A DNA stretch of 64,000 bases from Rhizobium rosettiformans (GTDB lineage Bacteria; Pseudomonadota; Alphaproteobacteria; Rhizobiales; Rhizobiaceae). The stretch lies in contig NZ_CP032405.1 of the NCBI RefSeq assembly GCF_016806065.1, positions 2,446,001 through 2,510,000 of the forward strand, written 5' to 3'. This document shows positions 53,269 through 61,435 of this stretch, in pieces (the stretch's first letter is position 1; every line of letters begins with the position of its first letter). The notes under the pieces were generated by a model. That model had not been told where the DNA came from, searched no databases, and was given only the letters and a program-made list of their open reading frames with translations. The position numbers and the translations under genes are program-made.

Positions 53269-53525
53269 GCATTTTCTCTCTGTTCCGCAAACAGCGGTCC
53301 GCACCAATGGCGCGGGAACGCCTGCAGGTTCTGCTCGCCCATGAGCGCGCCTCGCTCGAAAGCGATCTGGTGGCCATCCTGCGCGAGGAAATTCTCGCCG
53401 TGATCGCCAAGCATGTCGAATTCGACCGTGACAAGGTGCAGATCAAGATGGACCGCGACGAAGACGTCTCGATCCTGGAGATCGATGTCGAGATCCCGCG
53501 CAACGCCCAGCGCCTCGCCGCCTGA
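53265..53525 (+). CDS. minE: Cell division topological specificity factor MinE
   Basis: The 86-residue protein stimulates MinD ATPase and sets the division site. An N-terminal amphipathic segment ([20 protein letters not shown]) provides membrane and MinD contact. The C-terminal domain ([20 protein letters not shown], then [15 protein letters not shown] [10 protein letters not shown]) provides topological specificity. The start overlaps the minD stop, so it is translationally coupled. A clear terminator follows. Confidence 0.97.
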   Translation: MSIFSLFRKQRSAPMARERLQVLLAHERASLESDLVAILREEILAVIAKHVEFDRDKVQIKMDRDEDVSILEIDVEIPRNAQRLAA

Positions 53526-53549
53526 TCGATCAGGTCTCCACACACGAGA

Positions 53550-53585
53550 AAGGCCGCCGCCGGTATCCCCGGTCGGCGGCCTTCT
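53550..53585 (+). terminator. Terminator of the minCDE operon
   Basis: AAGGCCGCC and GGCGGCCTT form a 9-bp outer stem with a small inner CCGG/CCGG pairing and a short T-rich tail. It may also serve the convergent phoX gene. Confidence 0.8.
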
Positions 53586-53636
53586 TCGTTTGGAGTGAGG
53601 GCAGGGCAGATCACATCCGCCCTGCCGACCGAACCG

Positions 53637-55547
53637 TCAGCCCACGAGAGCGTTGTCGTCGCGCTTGATCGCCACGATCGTCGAGCGCGGCAGCTTGCCT
53701 TCTCCGTCCGGGAAGGGCGCGTCGGGATGCTGGATGCCGGCAAACATGGTCCGCTTGTCGGCAGACCAGGTGAGGCCGGTAACTTCCGAGCCCTTCGGGC
53801 CGGTCATGAAACGCTCGATGCGACCGGTGACCGGATCGCCGGCGAGCATCTGGTTGTTGCCCTGACCAGCGAACTCGCCTTCGTTCGAGTCTTCGCCGTC
53901 GGTCTGAATCCAGACGAGACCGGTCGAATCGAACATCATGCCATCGGGCGAGTTGAACATGTTGCCTTCGTTGATGTTCGACGAGCCGGCATAAGCGCCA
54001 TCCTTGTGCACGGCCGGATTGCCGGCCATGGCGAACAGGTCCCAGCTGAAGGTCGAATCGGTGTGGTCGTCATTGGCCGGATACCAGCGAACGATCTGGC
54101 CGTATTCGTTCTTCTCACGCGGATTGGCCGCGTTGACGGCCATCTCGTCGCCGCCGGCATTGGTGCGCAGCTTGCCGTCCTTGACTTCGCCGCGACGGCT
54201 GTTGTTGGTCAGGCAGCAATAGGCTTCGACCGCAACCGGATTGACCGCAACCCATTCCGGGCGGTCCATGGTGGTGGCACCAACCTTGGAGGCCGCCTGA
54301 CGGGTGAACACGGCGATCTCGTCCGCCTTCATGCCGGTGGTTTCTTCGGTGAGAGCCAGCCACTCGCCCGTGCCTTCGTCGGAGAACTTGGCGACGTGGA
54401 GCGTGCCTTCGTCGAGCAGCTTGGAGGTGTCGCCACCCGGCACATAGATCCCGTTGGAGACGAACTTGTAGAGGAACTCGCCACGCTCGTCGTCGCCCAT
54501 ATAGACAACCACGCGACCATCGCGTGCGATGACGACGGCAGCGTTTTCATGCTTGATGCGGCCAAGTGCCGTGCGCTTGATCGGCGTCGAGGAGGCGTCC
54601 GACGGATCGATCTCGACCACGTAACCGGCGCGGCGCGGCTCGTTCGGGTTCTTCGAAACGTCGAAGCGCTCGTCGAACTTCTCGTAGCCGTAGCGGGTCT
54701 CGGCGACGATGCCGTAGCGCTTGTAGTCCTCAGGCATTTCGAACTCGGCATTGGTCGAGCCGAAGTAGCCGTTGAAGTTCTCTTCGCAGGTGAGGTAGGT
54801 GCCCCACGGCGTCTTGCCGGCGCCGCAGTTGTTGAAGGTCCCGAGACAGTCGACACCAGCGGGATCGGCAGCCGTCTTGACGAGCTCGGAGCCGGCAGCC
54901 GGACCCGAAAGCTTCATCGGCGTGTTGTGGTGGATGCGGCGGTTGAACTTGCTGTCGACGACGATCGCCCAGCCATTTTCGCCTTCGGCCACTTCCATGA
55001 CGGTGACGCCCTGCATGTTCTGCAGGATCTTCACGTCGTCGAGCGACTGCGGCATGCCTTCCGGCGCGTGCGGCAGGTTCGTTTCGTTGTTGACGTATTC
55101 GTGGTTGACGGCAATCACCTGGGCACCGCCGATGACGAAGAGTTCCATACCGTCGGTGTTTTCACCGAAGACCTTGTCGGAATTCTCCAGCGACACACCC
55201 TTCATCGGATCGATGTCGGAAGCCGTGGAGAACAGCGGCTCACCCCAACGGGCGAGCGGCTTCCAGTTGTAGCCTTCCGGCACATGGATGGTGTTGTCGG
55301 TCGCAATGTCGATCGGCTTGAAGGCGAAGCGCGAGGCGGCTTCCTGCGCCTGGGCCGAGGTCGAGCTCATCAGGTTGCCGACGGAGCCCATGGCAACCGC
55401 AGCCGAACCCATGGCCAGCACGCTAAGAAAACCGCGGCGAGAGATGGCGCGTTCGACGACGCGGTCGAAGTCGGTCACGGCCGGCGGCGGATTGTGCAGC
55501 TCGTCCCACTCGTCCCAGGAAAGATGATTGGTGTTGGTGTCGGTCAT
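53637..55547 (-). CDS. phoX: PhoX-family alkaline phosphatase, Tat-exported
   Basis: The 636-residue protein has a twin-arginine signal (S-R-R-G-F-L-S at residues 36-42, followed by a hydrophobic stretch to ~65) after a long cytoplasmic lead. It then shows DUF839/PhoX features: FGTWLTCEENFNGYF-type WGTYLTCEENFNGYF, VVYMGDDERGEFLYKF, CCLTNNSRRG and SPDGMMFDSTGLVWIQTDG. PhoX enzymes are Ca/Fe-dependent periplasmic phosphatases made under phosphate starvation. A Pho-box-like sequence lies about 50 bp upstream of the start. Confidence 0.9.
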   Translation of the reverse strand: MTDTNTNHLSWDEWDELHNPPPAVTDFDRVVERAISRRGFLSVLAMGSAAVAMGSVGNLMSSTSAQAQEAASRFAFKPIDIATDNTIHVPEGYNWKPLARWGEPLFSTASDIDPMKGVSLENSDKVFGENTDGMELFVIGGAQVIAVNHEYVNNETNLPHAPEGMPQSLDDVKILQNMQGVTVMEVAEGENGWAIVVDSKFNRRIHHNTPMKLSGPAAGSELVKTAADPAGVDCLGTFNNCGAGKTPWGTYLTCEENFNGYFGSTNAEFEMPEDYKRYGIVAETRYGYEKFDERFDVSKNPNEPRRAGYVVEIDPSDASSTPIKRTALGRIKHENAAVVIARDGRVVVYMGDDERGEFLYKFVSNGIYVPGGDTSKLLDEGTLHVAKFSDEGTGEWLALTEETTGMKADEIAVFTRQAASKVGATTMDRPEWVAVNPVAVEAYCCLTNNSRRGEVKDGKLRTNAGGDEMAVNAANPREKNEYGQIVRWYPANDDHTDSTFSWDLFAMAGNPAVHKDGAYAGSSNINEGNMFNSPDGMMFDSTGLVWIQTDGEDSNEGEFAGQGNNQMLAGDPVTGRIERFMTGPKGSEVTGLTWSADKRTMFAGIQHPDAPFPDGEGKLPRSTIVAIKRDDNALVG

Positions 55548-55596
55548 GGCAGAGCCTCCTATTGGTTGAAGTCCACCCTCCGACTAGTCAGCGCGG

Positions 55597-55614
55597 GTAA
55601 CAGTGATGTGACGA
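55597..55614 (-). promoter_or_regulatory. Pho-box-like site upstream of phoX
   Basis: On the minus strand, TCGTCAC-ATCA-CTGTTAC has two 7-bp half-sites with 4-bp spacing, each matching the CTGTCAT/C Pho box at five of seven positions. It lies 50-67 bp upstream of the phoX start. Confidence 0.5.
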
Positions 55615-55844
55615 AAGCGGGGCAGGCCGATAGTTGTGAGAACTCTCAATTAGGTATTCCCGCGAAGGCCCCGCCGGTCGTCGTTTTAAGTCATTGGCGC
55701 ATCTTGGGTTTGCTTTGGAGGCTGCCGTTCTCTCCCGAAGCGAGGCGTCTGACCGCTCACGCATCTATATTGCGGCGGTAATCTTCACCTCGACATTCAC
55801 CTGCATGGCACCGGGAACGAGGCCTCCTGTCGCATGCAAAAGAT

Positions 55845-55866
55845 TTGACGTTTACGTAAAAATCAA
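55845..55866. promoter_or_regulatory. Candidate operator upstream of the acyl-CoA dehydrogenase gene
   Basis: A 22-bp near-palindrome centred on TTTACGTAAA, with outer TTGA...TCAA arms, matches itself at 18 of 22 positions on reversal. It lies about 85 bp before the start. Its look resembles MerR-family LiuR-type sites of fatty-acid/branched-chain catabolism genes. Confidence 0.45.
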
Positions 55867-55950
55867 TTAGCCAGAAGTGAGAATGAGCCGCGCCTCCTGG
55901 GTGGGAGTCTGGGCGTGGCATGAAGCATACGCCAGATGGAGGAGCACGTC

Positions 55951-57729
55951 ATGTACAAGGCGCCCGTAGAAGAGATCGCGTTCACCCTGAAGCACGTCGC
56001 TGGCCTCACCAAGTCTATCGAAGACGGCAAGCTGGGCGAGCTGAGCGACGACCTCGTTGATGCCATCCTCTCCGAAGCCGGCCGTTTCGCCAGTGACGAA
56101 GTCGCACCGCTCGCCGAAATCGGCGACAGGCAGGGCGCCCGCATGGTCGACGGCAAGGTCGTGGTGCCCGATGGCTGGGACAATCTCTACCGCGCCTGGG
56201 CCGAAGGCGGCTGGAACTCCCTGACCGCGGCGGAAGATTTCGGCGGGCAGGGGCTTCCCCATATGCTCAACGTCGCGGCCTTGGAAATGTGGAACTCCGG
56301 CTCCATGGGCTTCGCGCTCGGGCCGACGCTGACCATGGGTGCGGTCGACGCCGTCACCGCCCACGGCTCTGAGGACCTGAAGGCTAAATACCTGCCCAAG
56401 ATGGTCTCCGGCGAATGGACCGGCACCATGAACCTGACCGAGCCGCATGCCGGCTCTGACCTCGGCGTCATGAAATCCCGCGCCGAGCGCCGCGATGACG
56501 GCACCTACCGCATCTTCGGCCAGAAGATCTACATCACCTGGGGCGAACACGAGATCACCGAGAACATCATCCATCTGGTTCTCGCGCGTCTTCCCGATGC
56601 CCCCGCCGGCACGCGCGGCATCTCGCTCTTCCTCGTGCCCAAGTATCTCGTCAACGACGACGGCTCGATCGGCGCCCGCAACGACCTGCATTGTCATTCG
56701 CTGGAGCACAAGGTCGGCATCCACGGCTCGCCGACCTGCACTATGATCTATGGCGACGGCAAATATGGCGATGAAGCCGGCGCGATCGGCTATCTGATCG
56801 GCGAGGAGAACAAGGGCCTCGCCTGCATGTTCACCATGATGAACAATGCCCGCCTCGCGGTCGGCATGCAGGGTGTCGCCATCTGCGAAGCCGCCACCCA
56901 GAAGGCCGTGCAATACGCCAAGGACCGCACGCAAGGGAAGGCGCCAGGCTGGACCGGCCAGGGCATGTCGCCGATCATCGAACATCCCGATGTCGCGCGC
57001 ATGCTGGTGACCATGAAGGCGCTGACCCAAGGCTCGCGCGCCATCTGCTATGTCTGCGCCCACGCCACCGACATGAGCCATCACGCGGATGGTGACGAAG
57101 CCCGCCATTGGGCCGAGCGCGCAGCTCTGCTGACCCCGATTGCCAAATCCTTTGCAACCGATGCCGGCGTTGACGTCGCCTCGCTTGGCATCCAGACCCA
57201 TGGCGGCATGGGCTTCATTGAGGAAACCGGGGCTGCCCGCTTCTGGCGCGACAGCCGCATTGCCCCGATCTACGAAGGCACCAACGGCATTCAGGCCGCC
57301 GACCTCGTCACCCGCAAGCTGCCGCTCTCCAACGGCAATCATATCAGGGGCTACATCACCGAGCTGAAGCAGATCGTGAATGCGGTGCGCGGCTCCAATC
57401 TCGACGGCTTCGGCGAGACCGCTGATCGCCTCGACGCGAGCCTGGTCGACCTCGAAGACGCCACCGAATGGCTGCTTTCGCAGATGGCCGCCGGCAATGC
57501 CTCCGCAGCACTCGCGGGTGCCACACCCTATCAGCGTCTTTTTGGCCTTGTCCTGACCGGCGTCTATCTCGCCAAGGGCGCCCTTGCCGATGAGGACCAC
57601 GGCCGCGACAACCGCCTGGCGCTCTGCCGCTTCGCCGCCGAAAACCTGATCGCCGAGACCGCAGCGCTGAAGGACCGCGTCGTCAACGGTGCAGCGAGCC
57701 TGGAAGCGGCACGCGCACTGTTTGCCTGA
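55951..57729 (+). CDS. Acyl-CoA dehydrogenase
   Basis: The 592-residue flavoenzyme performs the first oxidation of acyl-CoA beta-oxidation. It contains MNLTEPHAGSDLGVMKSRAE and the FAD/substrate segment QKIYITWGEHE. LIGEENKGLACMFTMMNNAR and FIEETGAARFWRDSRI, then YEGTNGIQAADL with the catalytic-region Glu, follow. It is the long (~600-residue) bacterial form with an additional C-terminal domain. ATG 55951 has GGAGGAG upstream. The enoyl-CoA hydratase gene follows, separated by a palindromic repeat. Confidence 0.93.
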   Translation: MYKAPVEEIAFTLKHVAGLTKSIEDGKLGELSDDLVDAILSEAGRFASDEVAPLAEIGDRQGARMVDGKVVVPDGWDNLYRAWAEGGWNSLTAAEDFGGQGLPHMLNVAALEMWNSGSMGFALGPTLTMGAVDAVTAHGSEDLKAKYLPKMVSGEWTGTMNLTEPHAGSDLGVMKSRAERRDDGTYRIFGQKIYITWGEHEITENIIHLVLARLPDAPAGTRGISLFLVPKYLVNDDGSIGARNDLHCHSLEHKVGIHGSPTCTMIYGDGKYGDEAGAIGYLIGEENKGLACMFTMMNNARLAVGMQGVAICEAATQKAVQYAKDRTQGKAPGWTGQGMSPIIEHPDVARMLVTMKALTQGSRAICYVCAHATDMSHHADGDEARHWAERAALLTPIAKSFATDAGVDVASLGIQTHGGMGFIEETGAARFWRDSRIAPIYEGTNGIQAADLVTRKLPLSNGNHIRGYITELKQIVNAVRGSNLDGFGETADRLDASLVDLEDATEWLLSQMAAGNASAALAGATPYQRLFGLVLTGVYLAKGALADEDHGRDNRLALCRFAAENLIAETAALKDRVVNGAASLEAARALFA

Positions 57730-57732
57730 TCT

Positions 57733-57872
57733 CACACCTCCCCCTTGAGGGGGGAGGTCGCCGCAAGGCGGCGGGTGGGGGTGACTCCGCCAAGTCCAGC
57801 ATATGTCGTTGATTACCCCATCCCGGAGCTGCGCTCCGACCCTCCCCCTCAAGGGGAGGGTGGGGACCACCC
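57733..57872. repeat. Rhizobial-type palindromic intergenic repeat
   Basis: The gap between two metabolic genes is filled by a mosaic of inverted segments. CTCCCCCTTGAGGGGGGAG stands at the left, GTCGCCGCAAGGCGGCGGGTG comes next, and CCCTCCCCCTCAAGGGGAGGG lies at the right. The flanks are mutually complementary, so the whole could fold into a long hairpin. This is typical of dispersed non-coding elements in Rhizobiales (RIME/REP-like); copy number cannot be judged from one window. Confidence 0.7.
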
Positions 57873-57884
57873 GAGGAAGCCGAG

Positions 57885-58646
57885 ATGACCGACCACATTG
57901 AGATCACCCGCCCGGAAGCCCATCCCGGCGTCCTCGTCCTGCGCTTCAACCGCCCGGACAAGAAGAATGCCATCACGCAGGCCATGTACCAGAAGCTCAC
58001 CGCAGGTCTGCTGGAGGGCGAGCAGGACGACACGATCCGCGCCATCGTCTTCCTGGGCACCGAGGGATGTTTCTCCGCTGGCAATGACATGGCCGACTTT
58101 CTCGGTTTCGCCATGGCCGGCGCCGTCGGCGAACCCGCAGCCTTTGGCCTTCTCAAGGCCCTCACCGAAGTCACCAAGCCTCTGGTCTCCGGCGTCGATG
58201 GTCTGGCAATCGGCATCGGCACGACGCTGCACATGCATTGCGACCTGACCGTTGCCTCCGATCGTAGCCTGTTCAAGACCCCCTTCGTCGATCTGGCGCT
58301 CGTCCCGGAAGCCGCCTCAAGCCTGATCGCCCCGCGCGTCATGGGTCACCAGCGCGCCTTTGCAATGCTGGCGGCCAGCGAAGGCTTCTCCGCCGAACAG
58401 GCTCGCGAGGCTGGTCTCATCTGGAAGGTGGTCTCACCGGATCAGGTCGAGACGGAGACCCTGAAGATCGCGTCCTCGCTCGCCTCCAAGCCGCCGGCCG
58501 CGATGAAGATCGCCCGGGCGCTGGTCAAGGGCAGCCCCGACGAGGTCCGCTCCCGCATGCAGGAAGAGCTCGTTCACTTCGTCGCGCAGCTGAAAAGCGC
58601 CGAGGCCCGCGCTGCCTTTGAAGCCTTCATGAAAGGACGCGGATGA
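57885..58646 (+). CDS. Enoyl-CoA hydratase/isomerase family protein
   Basis: The 253-residue crotonase-fold enzyme has LRFNRPDKKNAITQAMYQKL and the oxyanion-hole loop GCFSAGNDMADFLGF. GVDGLAIGIGTTLHMHCDLTVAS and FVDLALVPEAASSLI, carrying a catalytic-region Glu, follow. It hydrates or isomerises enoyl-CoA in beta-oxidation. It lies downstream of the acyl-CoA dehydrogenase on the same strand and probably acts in the same pathway. The intervening palindromic repeat may limit or uncouple co-expression. Confidence 0.9.
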   Translation: MTDHIEITRPEAHPGVLVLRFNRPDKKNAITQAMYQKLTAGLLEGEQDDTIRAIVFLGTEGCFSAGNDMADFLGFAMAGAVGEPAAFGLLKALTEVTKPLVSGVDGLAIGIGTTLHMHCDLTVASDRSLFKTPFVDLALVPEAASSLIAPRVMGHQRAFAMLAASEGFSAEQAREAGLIWKVVSPDQVETETLKIASSLASKPPAAMKIARALVKGSPDEVRSRMQEELVHFVAQLKSAEARAAFEAFMKGRG

Positions 58647-58686
58647 AAGGCCCGTACGTAGAGCTTACGAGCTCTTTCGGTTCTTC

Positions 58687-58701
58687 TTAATTACCCATTA
58701 A
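58687..58701. promoter_or_regulatory. CtrA-type box upstream of a chemoreceptor gene
   Basis: TTAA-TTACCCA-TTAA matches the TTAA-N7-TTAA CtrA consensus. It lies about 130 bp before the likely GTG start of the chemoreceptor gene. Confidence 0.55.
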
Positions 58702-58829
58702 ATCCTGCAGGCTAAACATGGAGAGGCGGTGATTTCCCCGTCTCCTCACCATGATGGTGTCGTAAACACACAATGCCCCATGACGTCCTCGCGCCGAAGT
58801 TGCGCGGAGAGTTTTTGCAGGACCGTATC

Positions 58830-60920
58830 GTGAAGACCAGTTCCAATCTGATGACGAAGATCCTGGTGGTCGCTTCCCTCGTGGTCGTGGCCGCCCTTAC
58901 CGGTTTCTCTTTCTATATCGACAGCCTTCAGCGCAATGCGACGAGTGCCGCGGTCAAGAGTGAGATCGACAGTTCCGGTCTCCAGGCGTCTCAGAGCATT
59001 GCCAACTGGCTCGGCGCGCGCGTCATGCTGACGGAACTGGCGGGCAATGCGGCAGCCAAGGCGCCTGATGCCGCTGCCATCACCGCAGCCTTCGACAACC
59101 CCGTGCTGATCCGCGAATTCATGTCGACCTATGTCGGCGATGAACAAGGCGTCTTTACCAGCGTTCCCAACCAGCCGCTGCCGGAGGGCTACGATCCGCG
59201 CAAGCGCCCGTGGTACCAGGACGCGGTCAAGGCCGACAAGATGGTGCTGACAGACCCTTACGCCGACGCTTCGACCGGCAATCTGATCATCAGCGCCGCC
59301 ATTCCGGTCAAGAAGGACGGCAAGCTCTATGGCGTGGCGGCTTCTGACTTCTCACTGACTTCGCTTGTCGACATGGTCAACTCGGTCGACATGGGCGGCA
59401 AGGGTTCGGCCTTCCTCGTCAAGCAGGACGGCACGATCCTCGTGCATCGTGACGGCAACCTCGTCACCAAGACGCTGAAGGACGCCTTCCCGGCAAATAC
59501 GCCGGCCATCGGCTCAGGCATCACCGAAACCACCTTCGCCGATACCAATGTCCTCGTCTCCTTCCTGCCGATCAAGGGTCTGCCGCGCGAAGACTGGTAT
59601 CTCGGCGTGCAGATCGATCGCGATCTCGCATTCGCTGCGATCGGCGAGTTCCGCACGGCGGCTGCCGTCGCCACGCTGGTCGGCGTGGTCGCCATGATTG
59701 GCATCCTTGCAGCCCTCCTGTCGCGCCTTGTCGTCCGCCCCGTTGTCGATATGACCGGTGTCATGGGCAAGCTTGCCGGCGGTGACGTATCGGCTGAAAT
59801 TCCGGGCACGGCCCGCACCGACGAAATCGGCCAGATGGCCGCAGCCGTCGCCGTCTTCCGCGACAACATCATCGAGCGCGGACGCCTCGCCCGCGAAGCC
59901 GATGAAACCCGCACCATGACCGAACAGGAACGCCGCGAACGCGAAGCCGCCAAGGCCCGTGAAGCCGAACAGGTTTCCTTTGCGGTCCACTCCTTGGCCG
60001 ACGGTCTCGGCCGCCTCGCCAATGGCGACCTCGTCTCGCGCATCGAGACCCCGTTCGCCGGTGACCTCGACCGTCTGCGCGTCGACTTCAATGCTTCCGT
60101 CGAGAAGCTGCATGACGCGCTCGCCACTGTCGGCCGTAATGCCCGTGCTATCGACGGCGGTGCAGCCGAAATCCGCTCCTCTGCCGACAACCTCGCCCGC
60201 CGCACCGAGCAGCAGGCCGCCTCAGTCGAAGAGACGGCAGCAGCACTTGAGGAAATCACCACCACGGTCAAGGACAGCGCCCGCCGCGCCGAAGAAGTCG
60301 GCCAGTTGGTCACCCGCGCCCGCGCCGGTGCCGAAAAGTCCGGCGAGATCGTCGAAAAGGCCGTCGGTGCCATGCAGGGCATCGAGAAGTCTTCGGGCGA
60401 GATCTCCAACATCATCGGCGTGATCGACGAGATCGCCTTCCAGACAAACCTGCTCGCCTTGAATGCCGGGGTTGAGGCCGCACGCGCCGGTGAAGCCGGC
60501 AAGGGCTTCGCCGTCGTTGCTCAGGAAGTCCGCGAACTTGCTCAGCGCTCCGCGAATGCTGCGAAGGAGATTAAGGCCCTGATCAGCGCCTCCGGCGACC
60601 AGGTCAAGGTTGGCGTCGATCTGGTCAACGAGACCGGCAAGGCGCTCGACGTCATCGTCCGCGAGGTCCAGGAGATCAATGGCCACGTCAACGCCATCGT
60701 GACCGCCTCGCGCGAACAGTCGACCGGCCTGCAGGAGATCAACACGGCTGTGAACACCATGGACCAGGGCACCCAGCAGAACGCCGCCATGGTCGAGGAA
60801 CAGACGGCAGCCAGCCACGGCCTTGCCCAGGAAGCGGCAGCGCTCACGGCTCTGCTCAACCAGTTCCGCATTGATGAGCGCTCGACAAGCACATCGTCCG
60901 GTCAGCGTCGCGCCGCCTGA
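58830..60920 (+). CDS. Methyl-accepting chemotaxis protein with double Cache sensor
   Basis: The chemoreceptor of about 696 residues has helix 1 (about 10-30) and a large periplasmic dCache_1 domain (about 35-275), which contains [19 protein letters not shown]. Helix 2 (about 278-300), HAMP segments and a signalling tip with [20 protein letters not shown] follow. Double Cache domains often bind amino acids or related amines. GTG 58830, preceded by AGGA, starts near the first helix; the frame is open back to ATG 58773. The C-terminal tail lacks a clear CheR-tethering pentapeptide. Confidence 0.9.
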   Translation: MKTSSNLMTKILVVASLVVVAALTGFSFYIDSLQRNATSAAVKSEIDSSGLQASQSIANWLGARVMLTELAGNAAAKAPDAAAITAAFDNPVLIREFMSTYVGDEQGVFTSVPNQPLPEGYDPRKRPWYQDAVKADKMVLTDPYADASTGNLIISAAIPVKKDGKLYGVAASDFSLTSLVDMVNSVDMGGKGSAFLVKQDGTILVHRDGNLVTKTLKDAFPANTPAIGSGITETTFADTNVLVSFLPIKGLPREDWYLGVQIDRDLAFAAIGEFRTAAAVATLVGVVAMIGILAALLSRLVVRPVVDMTGVMGKLAGGDVSAEIPGTARTDEIGQMAAAVAVFRDNIIERGRLAREADETRTMTEQERREREAAKAREAEQVSFAVHSLADGLGRLANGDLVSRIETPFAGDLDRLRVDFNASVEKLHDALATVGRNARAIDGGAAEIRSSADNLARRTEQQAASVEETAAALEEITTTVKDSARRAEEVGQLVTRARAGAEKSGEIVEKAVGAMQGIEKSSGEISNIIGVIDEIAFQTNLLALNAGVEAARAGEAGKGFAVVAQEVRELAQRSANAAKEIKALISASGDQVKVGVDLVNETGKALDVIVREVQEINGHVNAIVTASREQSTGLQEINTAVNTMDQGTQQNAAMVEEQTAASHGLAQEAAALTALLNQFRIDERSTSTSSGQRRAA

Positions 60921-60946
60921 TCGGGCGACCCGTAGTCTACAGAATG

Positions 60947-60972
60947 AACGGCGCCCCTGCGGCGCCGTTTTT
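60947..60972 (+). terminator. Rho-independent terminator of the chemoreceptor gene
   Basis: AACGGCGCC-CCTGC-GGCGCCGTT is a perfect 9-bp stem followed by TTTTT. Confidence 0.92.
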
Positions 60973-61129
60973 CGTTAATGGTTGCGAGGGTTCAGCCTGT
61001 GTTCAGTGTTTGGCTCTAATCTCTGCAACCATGTCGGCGCTCGACCGTTCGGATCTTGTCCGCGACGGCCCGAAGGTCGTCATCTGCGAAATCCAGCTGT
61101 CAGCTGCTACCCGTCTTGCCGAGGTTCTC

Positions 61130-61435
61130 ATGTTGCGTTTGTTTTGTGTCGCACTCAGCCTGCTTTTCATCGTCGCGCCGGCTTCAGCCGAAATGGCCAT
61201 AAGCCCTTCGCTCCCTCTCGTGCTGGTCAATGATGCCGACGGCGCGATCAGCGAGAGCCAGAATACCCCTCGCCAGACCCGGCCGGCCCGCCCACAGCGT
61301 TATATCTGCGTCATCGACCAGTCCGGCAGCATCGGCGGTGGCGGGCAGGTGTCCTGCCCGGCCAACCCGGGCCGCGTCGGTGGCCGGTGCCGTTGCGCAA
61401 ATGTGACGGGATCCGGCACGCTTCTGACCTACTGA
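61130..61435 (+). CDS. Small secreted cysteine-containing protein
   Basis: The 101-residue protein has a signal peptide of about 21 residues (LRLFCVALSLLFIVAPASAE), a proline/arginine linker and a C-terminal block with four cysteines (YICVIDQSG; VSCPAN; GRCRCANV). It may be disulfide-bonded in the periplasm. ATG 61130 has GAGG upstream; the frame continues further 5' without secretion features. Its last 7 bp overlap the convergent haem peroxidase gene. I do not recognise the family. Confidence 0.65.
   Translation: MLRLFCVALSLLFIVAPASAEMAISPSLPLVLVNDADGAISESQNTPRQTRPARPQRYICVIDQSGSIGGGGQVSCPANPGRVGGRCRCANVTGSGTLLTY

Larger units (their letters stand above)
55548..55950. other. Divergent intergenic region between phoX and the acyl-CoA dehydrogenase gene
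   Basis: About 400 bp without a supported gene. Its two ends hold a Pho-box-like site (55597-55614) and a near-palindromic TTTACGTAAA site (55845-55866). Nothing recognisable was seen in the middle. Confidence 0.5.

Noticed and set aside
53595..55781. 728-residue open frame opposite phoX
   Set aside because: Antisense shadow of the PhoX gene, which has full family motifs and a Tat signal.
55867..57870. 667-residue open frame opposite the acyl-CoA dehydrogenase gene
   Set aside because: Antisense shadow of a well-supported enzyme gene; its low-complexity composition is typical of reversed high-GC coding DNA.
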